Position numbers and translations under genes: made by a program. The notes under the pieces are model-generated. The model did no database searches and had not been told where the DNA came from. It saw only the letters and a program-made list of their open reading frames with translations. Positions 18,342-29,200 of a DNA stretch of 34,321 nucleotides are shown piece after piece. This DNA is from Macrocybe gigantea (lineage: Eukaryota > Basidiomycota > Agaricomycetes > Agaricales > Callistosporiaceae). The stretch lies in assembly GCA_011319805.1 (NCBI GenBank), contig SJRY01000096.1:1-34321 (forward strand), written 5' to 3'. Position 1 is the stretch's first letter; the number at the start of each line of letters is the position of its first letter.

Positions 18342-21300
18342 TGCCTCCGTCAAACCGAATAAACATATCTACTACGATGCGAATAGCCGTGCTTACCTTG
18401 TCGACACCAAGACGAACATGTACGAGCAACTCAGCCCATCTCCGGGCTCCACAACATCCAGCCTTCCTTCATCCGCCTCCATTGTCGAACTCAGTAACCT
18501 GGTGACTGATTCTATCGACGATTTTGTCAAAGACGCCATGTCTACAGCGGATGTTCTTGAATACGCCGCTACAGCATGGCTCGATCTACAAAACGACATC
18601 AAATGTTCAGTAGACTGGGCTACCTCACAGTGTCCATTTGACATGAGCGGCATCACCATTACGCCGTTGTCCAACTCCTTCCGACGTGGACGTGTTGCGG
18701 ATGAGTCCTGCCCATTCCTGATCGACAGCGCACGACCCACATATCTCCTGTCCGATCCGACTTTCTCACTCTTATGCCCATTCGAGATAGAGTCGTCAAG
18801 GGAATCGGGAACACGTCGATCACAGCAGTAGGGATCAGGTCCATCCGGCTCACCATCGGAAGAGGCTCCTCGATCACGCTCGAGAATGTCCTCTACATCC
18901 CTAACTCAACTGTGCAGTTACTATCCGTCGGCGACCTCGTGGACAACCTCCGCTGTCGGCTTCTTTTCGATGAGGATGGAGTCACCCTTGTGGATCGCTC
19001 TGGCGGATGCATTGCGTCGGGGACAAGGCTCTTCAATCGCAACAAGAATCTATATGCCCTCACATGTTGGCAACAGTTCTCGGTTGAACATTCCTATAGC
19101 ACCCAGCTTCGGCCCACGCTCATGACTTGGCACAAACGGCTAGGCCACACCAACCTCCAATCAATTGTTGACCTATCTCGAAAGAACCTGGCGTCAGGTA
19201 TGGACATCGACCTTTCCCAGCACCCACACAAATGTGAACATTGTATCATGGGCAAACAGGTTGTCTCCACCGTTGCGAAATCACGCGCAGGCTCTCGATC
19301 TGATAGAAGACTGGGGGTGGTTTGGGTTGATCTGACTGGGCCTGAAGCTGTCTCCTCCGTGACACACAACAAGTACCTGATGCACATAGTTGATGACTAC
19401 TCCTCTTTTGTTTGGTGTTACCCTTTGAAAGAAAAATCCGATGCGCTTGCCTCCCTCCAAGCCTGGGCTCGAAAAACTGAGGCCTCAGCAGGCCTTCGCA
19501 TAAGTACGCTTCGCCTGGATGGAGGCGAAATTGCCTCCAGCTCGGCCTTCAAAGCTTGGTGTGATGCGGAGGGATATTCTTTCCAGACTTTGGCACCTAA
19601 CACTTCCGCGCATATTGGTAAAGTGGAACGTGTTCACCGCACTGTCATGGGACAGGGGAGAGCCATGCGCTTACAGGCGGCACTTCCTCCCTACCTCTGG
19701 GATGAGTGCGCTCGTACCGCTGCTTTCCTAGGCAATCTCAGCCCGATGAAATCCTGCAAAACAACACCACATGAATTGTGGTATGGCAGCCCGCCCGACC
19801 TTTCCCGTCTCCACGAATTCGGCTGCAGAGCTTTTGTGCTTATCCAAGACAAACACAACCCAAAAATCTACACACGTTCCTATGAATGTGTCTTGATAGG
19901 TTATTCTGAGTCCTCAAAGGCTTACAGGCTGTACCATCGCGGAACCAAATGCATCATCGAGAGCTTTCATGTCAAGTTCATCGAAAGCCATGAGAATCCC
20001 CCAGCGCCGGCTGACAACATGGGTAATCCAGCAGATGGTGGGGAAGCTCGCGATGAGGAGACTCTGCCACCTGAATGATCGAACACTCCGCCGGAACCAC
20101 GTCGATGTCTCCGGCAGACTGTCCCTTCCAGATGGAAAGCCGCATGTGAAGGAGCGGAGTACACCTCCCAGACAGAGCGAGCGGTAGAGGAAAGCAAGGC
20201 TGCTGGGAAGCGAGTGAAAGAAATGAGACGCCAAGCATGACTCCAGAGGCGCCAAAATGTACTCACCGATCGTGACGATGTGGAGCATGACGATACGGCT
20301 GAGATCTTTGCGGCGACCATTCCAGATTCCATCGACATTCTCTCTGACTCCTCCGATCCAACTTCTCTTAAACAGGCCTTGAACCAGAGCGACAGCGAAC
20401 AATGGAAGACTGCGATGCGCGAAGAGCTCGAATCTCTAAAGGCGATGAATGTCTATAAACTCGTTCCTCACTCTTCCATACCCGCTGGCAGAAAAATCCT
20501 TGGAAGCAAATGGGTATACCACCTTAAACGTGATGAGGAAGGGCGGCCCACACGTTACAGGGCGCGACTGGTTGTGAAGGGCTATGAACAAGTATTCGGT
20601 CTGGACTATGTCGATACCACCTCGCTGACCATGCGCATGGAATCCCAGCGAACAATCCTCCATACCGCCGCCGTGAATGACTGGGACATAGAACAGGCAG
20701 ATGTCAAAGGAGCCTACCTCTATGGTCTTTTGCCAGATGGCGAATCATTGTTCATGTGGCAGCCGGAGTGTTTCGAAGACCCTGACAACCCGGATCATGT
20801 CTGGGTGTTGTTGCGTGGGCTATATGGCATGAAGCAGAGTGGCCGCATTTGGAACAAGACGCTGGACAAGGCTATGCTGTCGTTCGGTTTCAAAAGACTG
20901 GGCGCCGACCCTTGCATGTACTGGCGTGATGACAAGGATGGCAAACTGCTTGTTGGCATTCATGTGGACGACTTTCTCTACACTGGTACAAGGACTGCTC
21001 AAGAACTGTTCAAGCGGCAACTCCAGACCATGTGGAAAATTTCGGAGCAAGGGGAAGCGACATTCCATGTCGGCATTGCCATCTGCCGTGACCGTCAGGC
21101 ACGAACGATCTCTCTCTCGCAAACTGCCCTTATAGACCGCATCATGTCCACCTTCTGCCCAACGGCTCGTCCAGTCTCAACACCTATGGATGCGAACGTG
21201 AAGCTCGCTAGACCTCCTGCCACGGCCCTGTCGCCGGAGATGGTGGCTCACCTTAAGGCTATCCCATACCGATCCCTCGTCGGTTCGCTTATGTATGTTG

Positions 21301-21926
21301 CTGTCGGTTCTCGTCCTGACATCAGCTTCGCGGTTTCGAGACTTGCACAATTTTTGGACTGCTATCAGGAGGAGCACTGGGCTGCCGCTCAGCGGGTCGC
21401 CCAGTATCTCGCTATAACATGTGCTTTCGAACTCACGCTTGGTGGCGCCGACCCTATCGCTTTGACGGGCTTCTCTGACTCCTCATATGCAGATTGCCCT
21501 GATACTCGACGTTCCACGATGGGTTACTGCTTCTCACTTGGAAATGGTGTCATTTCATGGTCTTCCCGCAGACAACGGACAGTGTCTCTGTCATCATGCG
21601 AAGCTGAGTACATTGCCATCAGTGAAGCCTCACGTGAACTCGCCTGGCTGAAGACTCTGTTACGGGAAACAGGGCTCCTTCAACACCCGACGCTGACTCT
21701 CTTCTGCGACAACAATGGTGCGATGGACCTATCCAAAGACCCGGTTCTCCATAGTCGCAGCAAACATATCGATGTCCGCCATCACTACATTCGGGAACAG
21801 ATCGAAATGGGAAACATCAGTGTTGCTCGTTGCGACTCAAAAAACAATGTTGCCGACATTTTCACGAAACCTCTTGCCCGTGAAGCATTCGAGCGTCTAC
21901 GTTCCATGTTGGGTGTGTCGGGCTAA
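18342..21926 (+). pseudogene. Copia pol: protease, integrase, RT, RNase H
   Basis: Continuation of the gag-pol ORF. The protease (FLIDS then TTHIS) loses one base near 18730, right after the catalytic Asp-Ser, so the rest reads in the next frame from 18774. Integrase: HKRLGH and CEHC zinc ligands (19130-19250), then WVDLTGP (D), RLDGGE (D) and VERVHRT (E). A CGA-to-TGA stop at 20076 and another at 20235 lie in the linker. The RT domain (SKWVYHLKRDEEG, 20505 on) has the catalytic box as HVDD (about 20964) where YVDD is usual. RNase H follows (SDSSYAD, CEAEYIA, DNNGAMDLSKDP) and the protein ends MLGVSG at 21926. With three lesions the copy is inactive as assembled; the 1-nt loss may be technical. 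Confidence 0.9.
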
Positions 21927-22020
21927 GATTGAGGAGGAGCTCATGTGTGTTCTCTTTTTTTTTTTTTTTGTTTTGTTTTCTCTCTCTTTTACTTCGCACT
22001 CTACCTTACACTTTTGCCGC

Positions 22021-22032
22021 GATGAGGAGGAG
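22021..22032 (+). other. Polypurine tract of copia element
   Basis: GATGAGGAGGAG immediately precedes the 3' LTR. A T-rich run (21953-21989) lies about 35 bp upstream of it. Confidence 0.7.
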
Positions 22033-22260
22033 TGTTGGAATGCATCACGAGCACAGATGCTTACATAATTACAGCACACAAACACGGCGTCAGTACACAC
22101 CTCTTTTCCTCAGTTGCTACGACACGCGACTGAGGTAAGAGCATCTGACGCTCGTATATCATACACAATTAAACTAATGTACACATACAGAGGTATTGTA
22201 GGTCAGTACGAGCAATAGAGTTGCTACGACACGCGACTGAGAGGTATTGTAGTTCTAAAA
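22033..22260 (+). repeat. 3' LTR of copia element (228 bp)
   Basis: Same length and ends as the 5' LTR. The four differences (catcACG/catcGCG, tacACAC/tacGCAC, ctcGTAT/ctcATAT, acaCGCG/acaTGCG) are all CpG transitions. It is followed by the CCTTG duplication. Confidence 0.93.
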
Positions 22261-22265
22261 CCTTG

Positions 22266-23725
22266 TGCAATGCCTCGAAACTGCATGATATACGTTGAAG
22301 AGTGACATGAGCGTGATGCTTTGGATGTTAGTTGAGGCTCCGCAGGCCAGTTCAATCTCATTCGAAATTCCGCAGCACAGCCGAGTATGAAATTGGCATG
22401 TGACCTTTCGTCACAACATTTTGCACATGGTGAATATTTTGGCCTCCCACCTCGGTCAGTGCCCGAAAGCTTCTCCACTCAACAAATCTCGTTCATACTT
22501 TTTGACCGCACTTATAAGATGTTTTTGTATACGATTACAAAGTATTAGGGTAACAAGTGAAGTTGAAAATTTTATAAAAATCGAAGAGTAAAAATTTTGC
22601 AATTCCCGGCAATGCACAGTATAGTGTGACAGTCAAACTTGTCGTCAAATTGACGCTAACGTGAGTCTTGACTGTCGCTTGACTTGCACAACAATGCCTG
22701 GCTATGCTGTTGTCCATCCCTTGAGTCGTAACGCTCATCTCACAAACTCTGTAGGAACGGTTACCTTCCTTCCCCGTGTGACCACTACTACAGGGAGTTG
22801 GTCTGACAAATGATGGTCATCCAGCCCGCTCCATGATGATGACACGCTTTCGCGAAGTTCTCGTCGCAATGGAATGGTAGCATGTCGAAGCTTTCGTAAT
22901 GGCCATTCAGAATCTTGTGGAGGCGTTCATAATTAGGGCGGGGACTGTCTCGGGCATGCAATGGTAAGGGAATGGTAATTGGCCATTGCGAAGTTGCTAT
23001 AGGTTAGAGAGACCTAAGGATCGTTTAATTAAAAAACATGGTTGCTAGTGGGTTCTGCACTAGGACGTACGGGCTTGCGCCTCCCAATGTAGCGGCCAAC
23101 CGTTTGTCTAGTCTGATGCTCGTTGCCCAGCTCGGGTCGCCGCATGAGATCCTGAAGTTCAGCAGTTACCACCAGCGTGGACCGTCAGCAAGATTCCTCC
23201 CATAAATTCTGCAGACCGTTATTGATCTCTTCCAGGGCGGCAGGTTCTGACACGGATTATATGGTGATAACATTCGAAAATGCAGCGAGAAACCTCTGGA
23301 ATTTCATTATAAACATTATTTGCTTGGCGAATTGCCAAATGCTTGTGTCTAAAATTCTTTTTTTCTATCAGCTTTTGCGACAATTTGAAAGGCTCTGACA
23401 GAAGGACGCGATGTGATGAGCACGAATCAGGACAACGAGCGCAGCGTCAAAGGGATGCAGGGAAACCCGGGGGGATTTTTGTAGTCTTGATTGTTACTGA
23501 AATGTTCATTGACGGAATCAATGTCACTTTCTGAATATTGCCCTTCTGCTGGCAACGGACTTGGGCGTTCCAGGGGATCGAAAAGCGAAAGCAAGGGATG
23601 AGCACGGTATTCGGCATGCCGTTCCAAGAACTTGAGTGTCTAAAGTGAAAGAATTTTGAGAGAGTATATAGGCGTGTGGAGTCACATACAACGGGAGTAG
23701 GGTAAGATAGGTCGGTGTCAGGAAT
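22266..23725. other. Intergenic stretch, no gene recognised
   Basis: About 1.46 kb between the copia element and MGR2. Short open frames carry no motif I recognise. A nested inverted repeat lies at 22628-22676 (GACAGTCAA and TTGACTGTC around CGTCAAATTGACG). The right end presumably holds the MGR2 3' UTR. No transposon ends or tRNA boxes seen. Confidence 0.55.
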
Positions 23726-24304
23726 TTACGCGGAAGTCTTCGCCTTTCGTTCCTCCTCCCAACGAGCTCTCATGAGCTGGATCCCTTCCGCTCTCGTTCG
23801 AACCTTCAGAGCCGGTGCCAGTAATTGGATTTGTGCGGCTTGAAGATGTGGAGGAATAAGGGAGTCTGACCGGATCACCTGATATTGTGGTTCGTGAGGC
23901 GGAAGGGAAATTATGGACGTGAATAATCTCTTACGGATCCAATAGCAAGGAAGAAAGAGAAAGTCGCCGCACTGCTCAGCATGTACTGAGAAAGAGTTGC
24001 GAGGAAGCCTCGCGGGCCAGCTCCATTTCTGCGAAGTGGAGGTGAGCCTGATGCTGCAGTGAGGTATCGGAATGCGTCTCACCTAATGATACTCCATGAA
24101 CCGAAAAGAAAACCAATCGTTAGGCCAACACCACCTCCCATGAGAGCACCCATTCTAAGAGCGCATTAGCAAATGCGGGCATGAGGAGAATATGTGTTTT
24201 ACTTTACTGGAATTCATATGAGTTAGGGCCACTGGATAAGGTGTAAAAGACATACGTTTTTGCCAGACAGAGGGACCTTCATAACGCTGAGGTGCTGCTG
24301 CCAT
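23726..24304 (-). CDS. MGR2: Mgr2/ROMO1-family mitochondrial inner-membrane protein
   Basis: Small two-span protein of the mitochondrial inner membrane. In yeast Mgr2 is a TIM23-complex subunit that gates lateral release of preproteins; ROMO1 is the animal homologue. Four exons join as 24304-24256, 24154-24083, 24028-23935 and 23878-23726, with GT-AG introns of 101, 54 and 56 nt. Recognisable text: first span MGALMGGGVGLTIGFLFGSW, then NGAGPRGFLATLSQYMLSSA, then TFSFFLAIGSVIRSD, and a C-terminal tail ending ERKAKTSA and TAA. Total about 122 codons, slightly longer than the ~100-115 usual. The exon 1/2 junction is one base out of phase (368 coding nt), so a base is probably missing or that splice site is shifted. 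Start MAAAPQRYEGPS. Divergent from PEX10, 146 bp away. Confidence 0.85.
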
Positions 24305-24450
24305 TTTGTCTTCCGTCAGAGTTGGTGGTTGTGGCTTTTCCGTTTTTTTTTTGTGTGGTCAATGTCGCACTGTTCCAAAAAAGGCAACAGCAGGCGACAC
24401 AGAATTCCCATGCCTGGGAGTGTCGTCAATGATGCATTGACAGGATACCC
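24305..24450. promoter_or_regulatory. Shared divergent promoter of MGR2 and PEX10
   Basis: 146 bp between the two start codons, with transcription leaving in both directions. A T10-type run occurs at 24342-24351. No clear TATA box was seen. Confidence 0.5.
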
Positions 24451-25638
24451 ATGTCTGTACCATCGTTTCCAGATGCACAGCAGGCTCAAATAAGTGCGTA
24501 TGTTAGAAGAAGAAATGACAGAATACTCACAAAGTTTCTCAGTCAGGGCTCACCAACGCGACATTTATCATGTGTCATCGTTGAGGGAGCAGACCGAAGT
24601 CGTCCTCCGCTCGTGGTTTGGAACGAGATGGCTGAGCCGGTGGGACAAGGAAGTGGAGCTGCTCGTCAAGCTAATATATTTTGGCCTTACTACTGGCAGA
24701 GGTCTGTCCAATTTTTTGCTATAATTTGGATATCTAGTTCGATGTCGTTTAGCTGCTCAGACGCTCGGTGAGGAGTACACCGATGTTTGGCAATACTCTG
24801 CCACTCGAACCAGTTTTCCTCCACCTCCACGGGCTCGCGCAGGCCTTATTCTTGGACCCACACTCTTGGCCTACGTCCTGAACCGATGCAAGAATCTGCC
24901 GTACATTAATCACCCGTCACTGGGCAAAATGCTGAGGGTCTTGCCTGTGATGTTGGACGTCATTGGAGAGATCAATCTCGCATTATTCTATCTCAGAGGC
25001 CAGTATTATGATTTCATGAAGAGAATGCTGGGAATTCGCTACGTATGTCAATTCAGCCCTTTTGCAACACGTCGAGTTCTCATAAGGGACCTTATAGCTT
25101 TCGTCGATTCCCGAAAATCCTCATGTTCGGCCTCCGTCATACTCCTTGCTCGGAGTGTTGATCATTATTCGACTTGGGCACAGATTTGTCACGGCAGTCA
25201 GGGATCATCACGCCTCAGCTGATGCGTCTGCCAACGGCAAAGGCAAGGGCAAAGCTGATGGATCATCGAAAGCTTTCGAGACGTATCTTGATGATAGAGC
25301 TGTGTCTTCTTTCACTGGCCCCAGAATCCAGAAGGTGAGCCTGCGAAGCCGGCAGAGGAGGATGGAAGGACTATGTTAGATGTCGCGGTAATCCCGGCTT
25401 CTGTTCGAGCCTCGAGATCGTGTACTCTTTGTCTAGAAGAGAGGACGGATAGCTGTGCAACTGAGTGCGGTCACCTCTTCTGTTGGAGTTGTATCGTTGG
25501 CTGGGGGAGGGAGAAGGTACGTAAATTACAACTCCTTAATTGTGAGACGCCATATCTAACGATTCGTGGTAGGCGGAGTGTCCTTTATGTCGACAATCGT
25601 TGAATCTGACCCGCCTTCTGCCAATATATAACTTGTAG
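24451..25638 (+). CDS. PEX10: Peroxin-10, peroxisomal RING E3 ubiquitin ligase
   Basis: Peroxisomal membrane RING protein acting with Pex2 and Pex12 to ubiquitinate the import receptor Pex5. Five exons: 24451-24493, 24543-24701, 24753-25042, 25098-25516 and 25573-25638, with GT-AG introns of 49-56 nt. Order: [14 protein letters not shown] start; Pex2/Pex12 N-terminal domain ([69 protein letters not shown]); hydrophobic [12 protein letters not shown]; a Gly/Lys/Ala-rich linker; C3HC4 RING ([17 protein letters not shown]); end LLPIYNL. About 325 codons, normal for the family. A one-base loss near 25334, in the poorly conserved linker, is needed to connect the membrane domain to the RING. It ends 79 bp from the convergent SmE stop. 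Confidence 0.93.
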
Positions 25639-25717
25639 TCCAGCAATTTTTACTCGACACCAGACGTTTTTATCATCCAGCCTCGATTCTCAAGGAACGA
25701 CGATGGAACACGCATAA

Positions 25718-26206
25718 TCAAGAGATTTGTTGTATTAGAGTGATATTGTCGCCCTTCAGCAGGATTCGACCTAGTAAAGGCAGACTCAGCTATGTGACAA
25801 ATATAAAAAAGAACGATGACGCACCTAGTTCTCTTCGCGGTTTCGCGTCCTTCACATAAACCTCAGCCGCTTCGTCAATAACAACGTTCATGAACTCGTC
25901 AAAGCCCTATTGAAACATGATCATCACATATGTCTGGAAAAAAGGCGTAAGGTGTTTGTATGCTTACAATTATGCGTCCCTCTATGCGCATCTCGATGTT
26001 ATCGTACAACCAAATTACAACTTTCGTTCTCTGAGTAGCACGTTGTTAGAATAGAGAGTATATGACATTCCTTTACGAACTTGTTGAAGATTTTTGAAGA
26101 TTACATTCTGCGACAGGGAATTCAACGAGATTAGAAAGGAGACTCGAAAAAAAAAAGGACTCACTATGGGTTGGACCATCACACGTTGCTGACGCGCCGA
26201 AGACAT
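25718..26206 (-). CDS. SME1: Small nuclear ribonucleoprotein SmE
   Basis: Core Sm-ring protein of U1, U2, U4 and U5 snRNPs, needed for snRNP assembly and splicing. Five exons: 26206-26165, 26107-26081 (only 27 nt), 26030-25968, 25906-25825 and 25770-25718, with GT-AG introns of 50-61 nt. The spliced frame is exactly 267 nt (88 residues plus TGA), the usual size. It starts MSSARQQRVMVQPI. The Sm1 motif covers VVIWLYDNIEMRIEGRI, continuing GFDEFMNVVIDEAAEVY, and the Sm2 motif is GRILLKGDNITLIQQ. Unlike its neighbours it contains no frame error. Its start lies 75 bp from that of the divergent dynein gene. Confidence 0.96.
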
Positions 26207-26281
26207 GATGAAGATGCGTGAAGGCGAATGAGAATAGCAGACGAGGAAAGCACAATCAGTAGTTCGGGTTAGGGTTTGGGA
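26207..26281. promoter_or_regulatory. Shared divergent promoter of SmE and dynein motor gene
   Basis: Only 75 bp separate the two ATG codons, so any promoter and both 5' UTRs must overlap or be extremely short. The sequence includes TTAGGGTTTGGG just before the dynein ATG. An in-frame TAG upstream of that ATG precludes a simple N-terminal extension. Confidence 0.5.
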
Positions 26282-29200
26282 ATGAGCCGAGCACGTGGCC
26301 CTAGTCCGACCCCAACAACCGCTTTTGACCGTGGCAGCCAGCCGACGCGTCAACTGCACGACACCATGGAGGTACGGAAATTGTCCAACACGTCGCTGTT
26401 AAAGCTTATGTGGAAACAAGGTCTTTGCTCCATCGAACTCGTCGACCGCCGCCGCGGTCACCTTCATAACCTTTGTGCAAGACCTCAAGAAGAAGACGAA
26501 GACATGGGGTCCTCTCATAGAACTCTGTGCTAACGGAGAGAAGACTTTGGAACGCTTTAGATACCAGTTTCCGGACGATTGGTTGTACAGCGACCAGCTA
26601 CGGGGAGAATGGAGCGCATACAATGAGATACTCAAGCGAAAGAACGACTCCATACAGGAACAGCTGGGTAAGAGCATGCTCTCGCATGACAGCCATATGC
26701 AACGTGCTGAGGCCATCCCACCAAAGCTGGACTGCAGCTCAAGATCGTTGCCGAGGACAAAATTGTCGAGAACAAGATTGTAGATATCCTACAGGAATGG
26801 GAGCAGACTCGTCCCATCCAAGGAAACATTCGCGCGGACACCGCCATGAATACCATCAACGTTTTTGAGGGCAAACTGAATCGCGTGCAGGAGGAATACG
26901 ACCTCGTCTGCCGCGCAAAGGAAGCTCTCGACCTCGAGCTGGTTCGACATACCCGCCTTGAACCCGTTTTCGAAGAATTGCGCGATCTTAAAGCCGTCTG
27001 GACCGCGCTTTCGGGGATTTGGAGCCAAATTGCCGAATTGAGGGAGCTATCTTGGGCCACAGTCCAGCCGAGAAAGCTAAGGCAGCAAATTGACGGACTC
27101 TTGAGCTCGACAAAGGAGATGCCGACTCGAATGAGGCAGTATGCCGCCTTCGAATATGTTCAGGATGTTCTCAAAGGCCTTCTCAAGTCCAACACGATCG
27201 TTTCCGAGCTCAAATCAGAAGCCCTTAAGGATAGGCATTGGAAGCAGCTCTCGAAAATGCTGAGACAGTCCTCGCAGACACCTCTGTCATTGTGCGCCGT
27301 GCAGTCTTCGCGCCGTTCGACATATTCAATCTATTTTTAGAATGACGCTCGGTCACGTATACGATATGGATTTGAAGAAGAATGAGTCGATCATTAAAGA
27401 GGTCATAATTCAAGCCCAAGGAGAAGTGCGTGTTTTTCTCCTTAACGGCGTCTAGTACTCACTTAGTGTCTAGATGGCCCTAGAGGAGTACATCAAACAA
27501 GTCAAGGAAACATGGACAAGTTATACCCTAGATTTGGTTAATTATCAGAACAAATGTCGGCTTATAAGGTGAGAGTCCTTCCATCGAACTCAGTATTCTC
27601 ACTAACTGACCACAACATTTGTCAGAGGATGGGACGATTTGTTCAACAAGTGCAGCGAAAATCTCAATTCGTTGACGGCTATGAAACTTTCACCTTATTA
27701 CAAAGGTCCGTCAAATAGCATGTACCCATGACCCCATGTTAATGATTACATATTGCAGTTTTCGAAGAAGAGGTTGGCCCCAATCATTATGTCCGTAGCA
27801 CTTTTCTGATTGGCAGTAGGCGAGCTCCTGGGAAGAAAAGCTCAACAGGATTCATGTCCTTTTTGGTGAGTGTGCTTCTCTTTCCGATGTCCCTCATCCT
27901 TTGACACCCTCTGCAGATGTCTGGATTGACGTTCAGCGCCAATGGGTCTACCTTGAGGGCATTTTCTCTGGCAGCGCTGACATCAAGCACCTGCTTCCGG
28001 TGGAGAGCTCACGCTTCCAGAACATCAATACGGAGTTCTTAACGGTCATGAAGCGCGTTTACAAGTCGCCTTTTGTTCTGGATGTCATGAATATTCAGAA
28101 TATCCAGAAGAGTCTTGAACGTCTTGCGGATTTGTTGAACAAGATCCAAAAGGCATTGGGAGAGTATCTAGAAAGAGAGCGGTCTTCCTTCCCTCGTTTT
28201 ACTTCGTCGGCGACGAAGATCTTCTGGAGATTATAGGAAACAGCAAGGATATCCTCCGCATAATGAAACATCTGAAAAAGATGTTTGCGGGCATTTCTAC
28301 CCTTATCCTGGATGAGGACCTTATTCAAATTCGGGGAATGACTTCGCGAGAAGGTGAAGAAGTTATATTCACGGAACCGATTCTATTGAAGGACTATCCA
28401 AAGATCAACGACTGGCTTGCCAAAATAGAATCCATGATGCGCATTTCGCTCGCGGATCTCTTGACCATCGCCGTGACGGAGCTTCAAACATTCTATGGGA
28501 CTGGTGCCGAGCTCAGCATGAACCAGCTTATGCCTTGGATGGAGAAATTCCCGGCGCAACTTGTGACGCTTGCAGTCCAAGTGGCTTGGACTGCTTCAGT
28601 AGGAACAGCCTTAGAGGCTGGTCAGTTGCCGGAAAGCGCCCTTGATACGGTTCACAAAGCCCTCGATCTTCTCGCGGACATTGTTTTGCAAGAGCTCACG
28701 CCCGTCACTCGTCGCAAGTGCGAACATCTCATCACTGAACTTGTTCACCAGCGTGATGTTATACGCACCCTCATTAATCAGCGCCTCACGACCGCCAAAG
28801 GCTTTGCTTGGCTCTATCAAATGCGTTTTTACCTCGATTCCTCGGCAGAAAATCCCTTGGACCGACTCTCCATCCGGGTAGCAGACGCCTCATTCCCTTA
28901 CGGCTGGGAGTATCTCGGAGTCCCCGATCGCCTTGTGCAAACGCCTCTTACGGACAGAGTGTACCTGACAATGACGCAAGCACTGGATACTCAACTCGGA
29001 GGTGCGCCTTTTGGACCTGCCGGAACAGGGAAGACAGAGTCTGTGAAGGCTCTCGGTGTTCAATTAGGTCGATTCGTGCTAGTATTCTGCTGCGACGAGA
29101 CATTCGACTTCCAGGCCATGGGTCGTATTTTCGTTGGTTTATGTCAAGTAGGAGCGTGGGGTTGTTTCGATGAGTTCAACCGTCTTGAAGAGCGTATCCT

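Larger units (their letters stand above)
10148..22260 (+). mobile_element. Ty1/copia retrotransposon, interrupted by gypsy copy C
   Basis: Complete element with 228-bp LTRs (10148-10375 and 22033-22260) flanked by the 5-bp duplication CCTTG (10143-10147 and 22261-22265). Removing copy C and its extra GCGAT leaves about 5.27 kb, typical for copia. The reading frame before the insertion (10448-11496) continues in phase after it (18342 onward), so one gag-pol ORF was split. The LTRs differ at 4 of 228 positions, all CpG transitions. Gene order is gag, protease, integrase, RT, RNase H, which is diagnostic of Ty1/copia. Confidence 0.96.

Noticed and set aside
22266..22478. 84-codon minus-strand frame right of the copia element
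   Set aside because: No motif, unsupported start, and composition like the surrounding non-coding DNA.
25736..25775. Possible tRNA B-box (GGATTCGACC)
   Set aside because: It lies in the last exon and intron of SmE, and no A-box or acceptor stem pairing is present.
26270..26281. Telomere-like TTAGGGTTTGGG before the dynein ATG
   Set aside because: A single degenerate unit inside a gene promoter, not an array.
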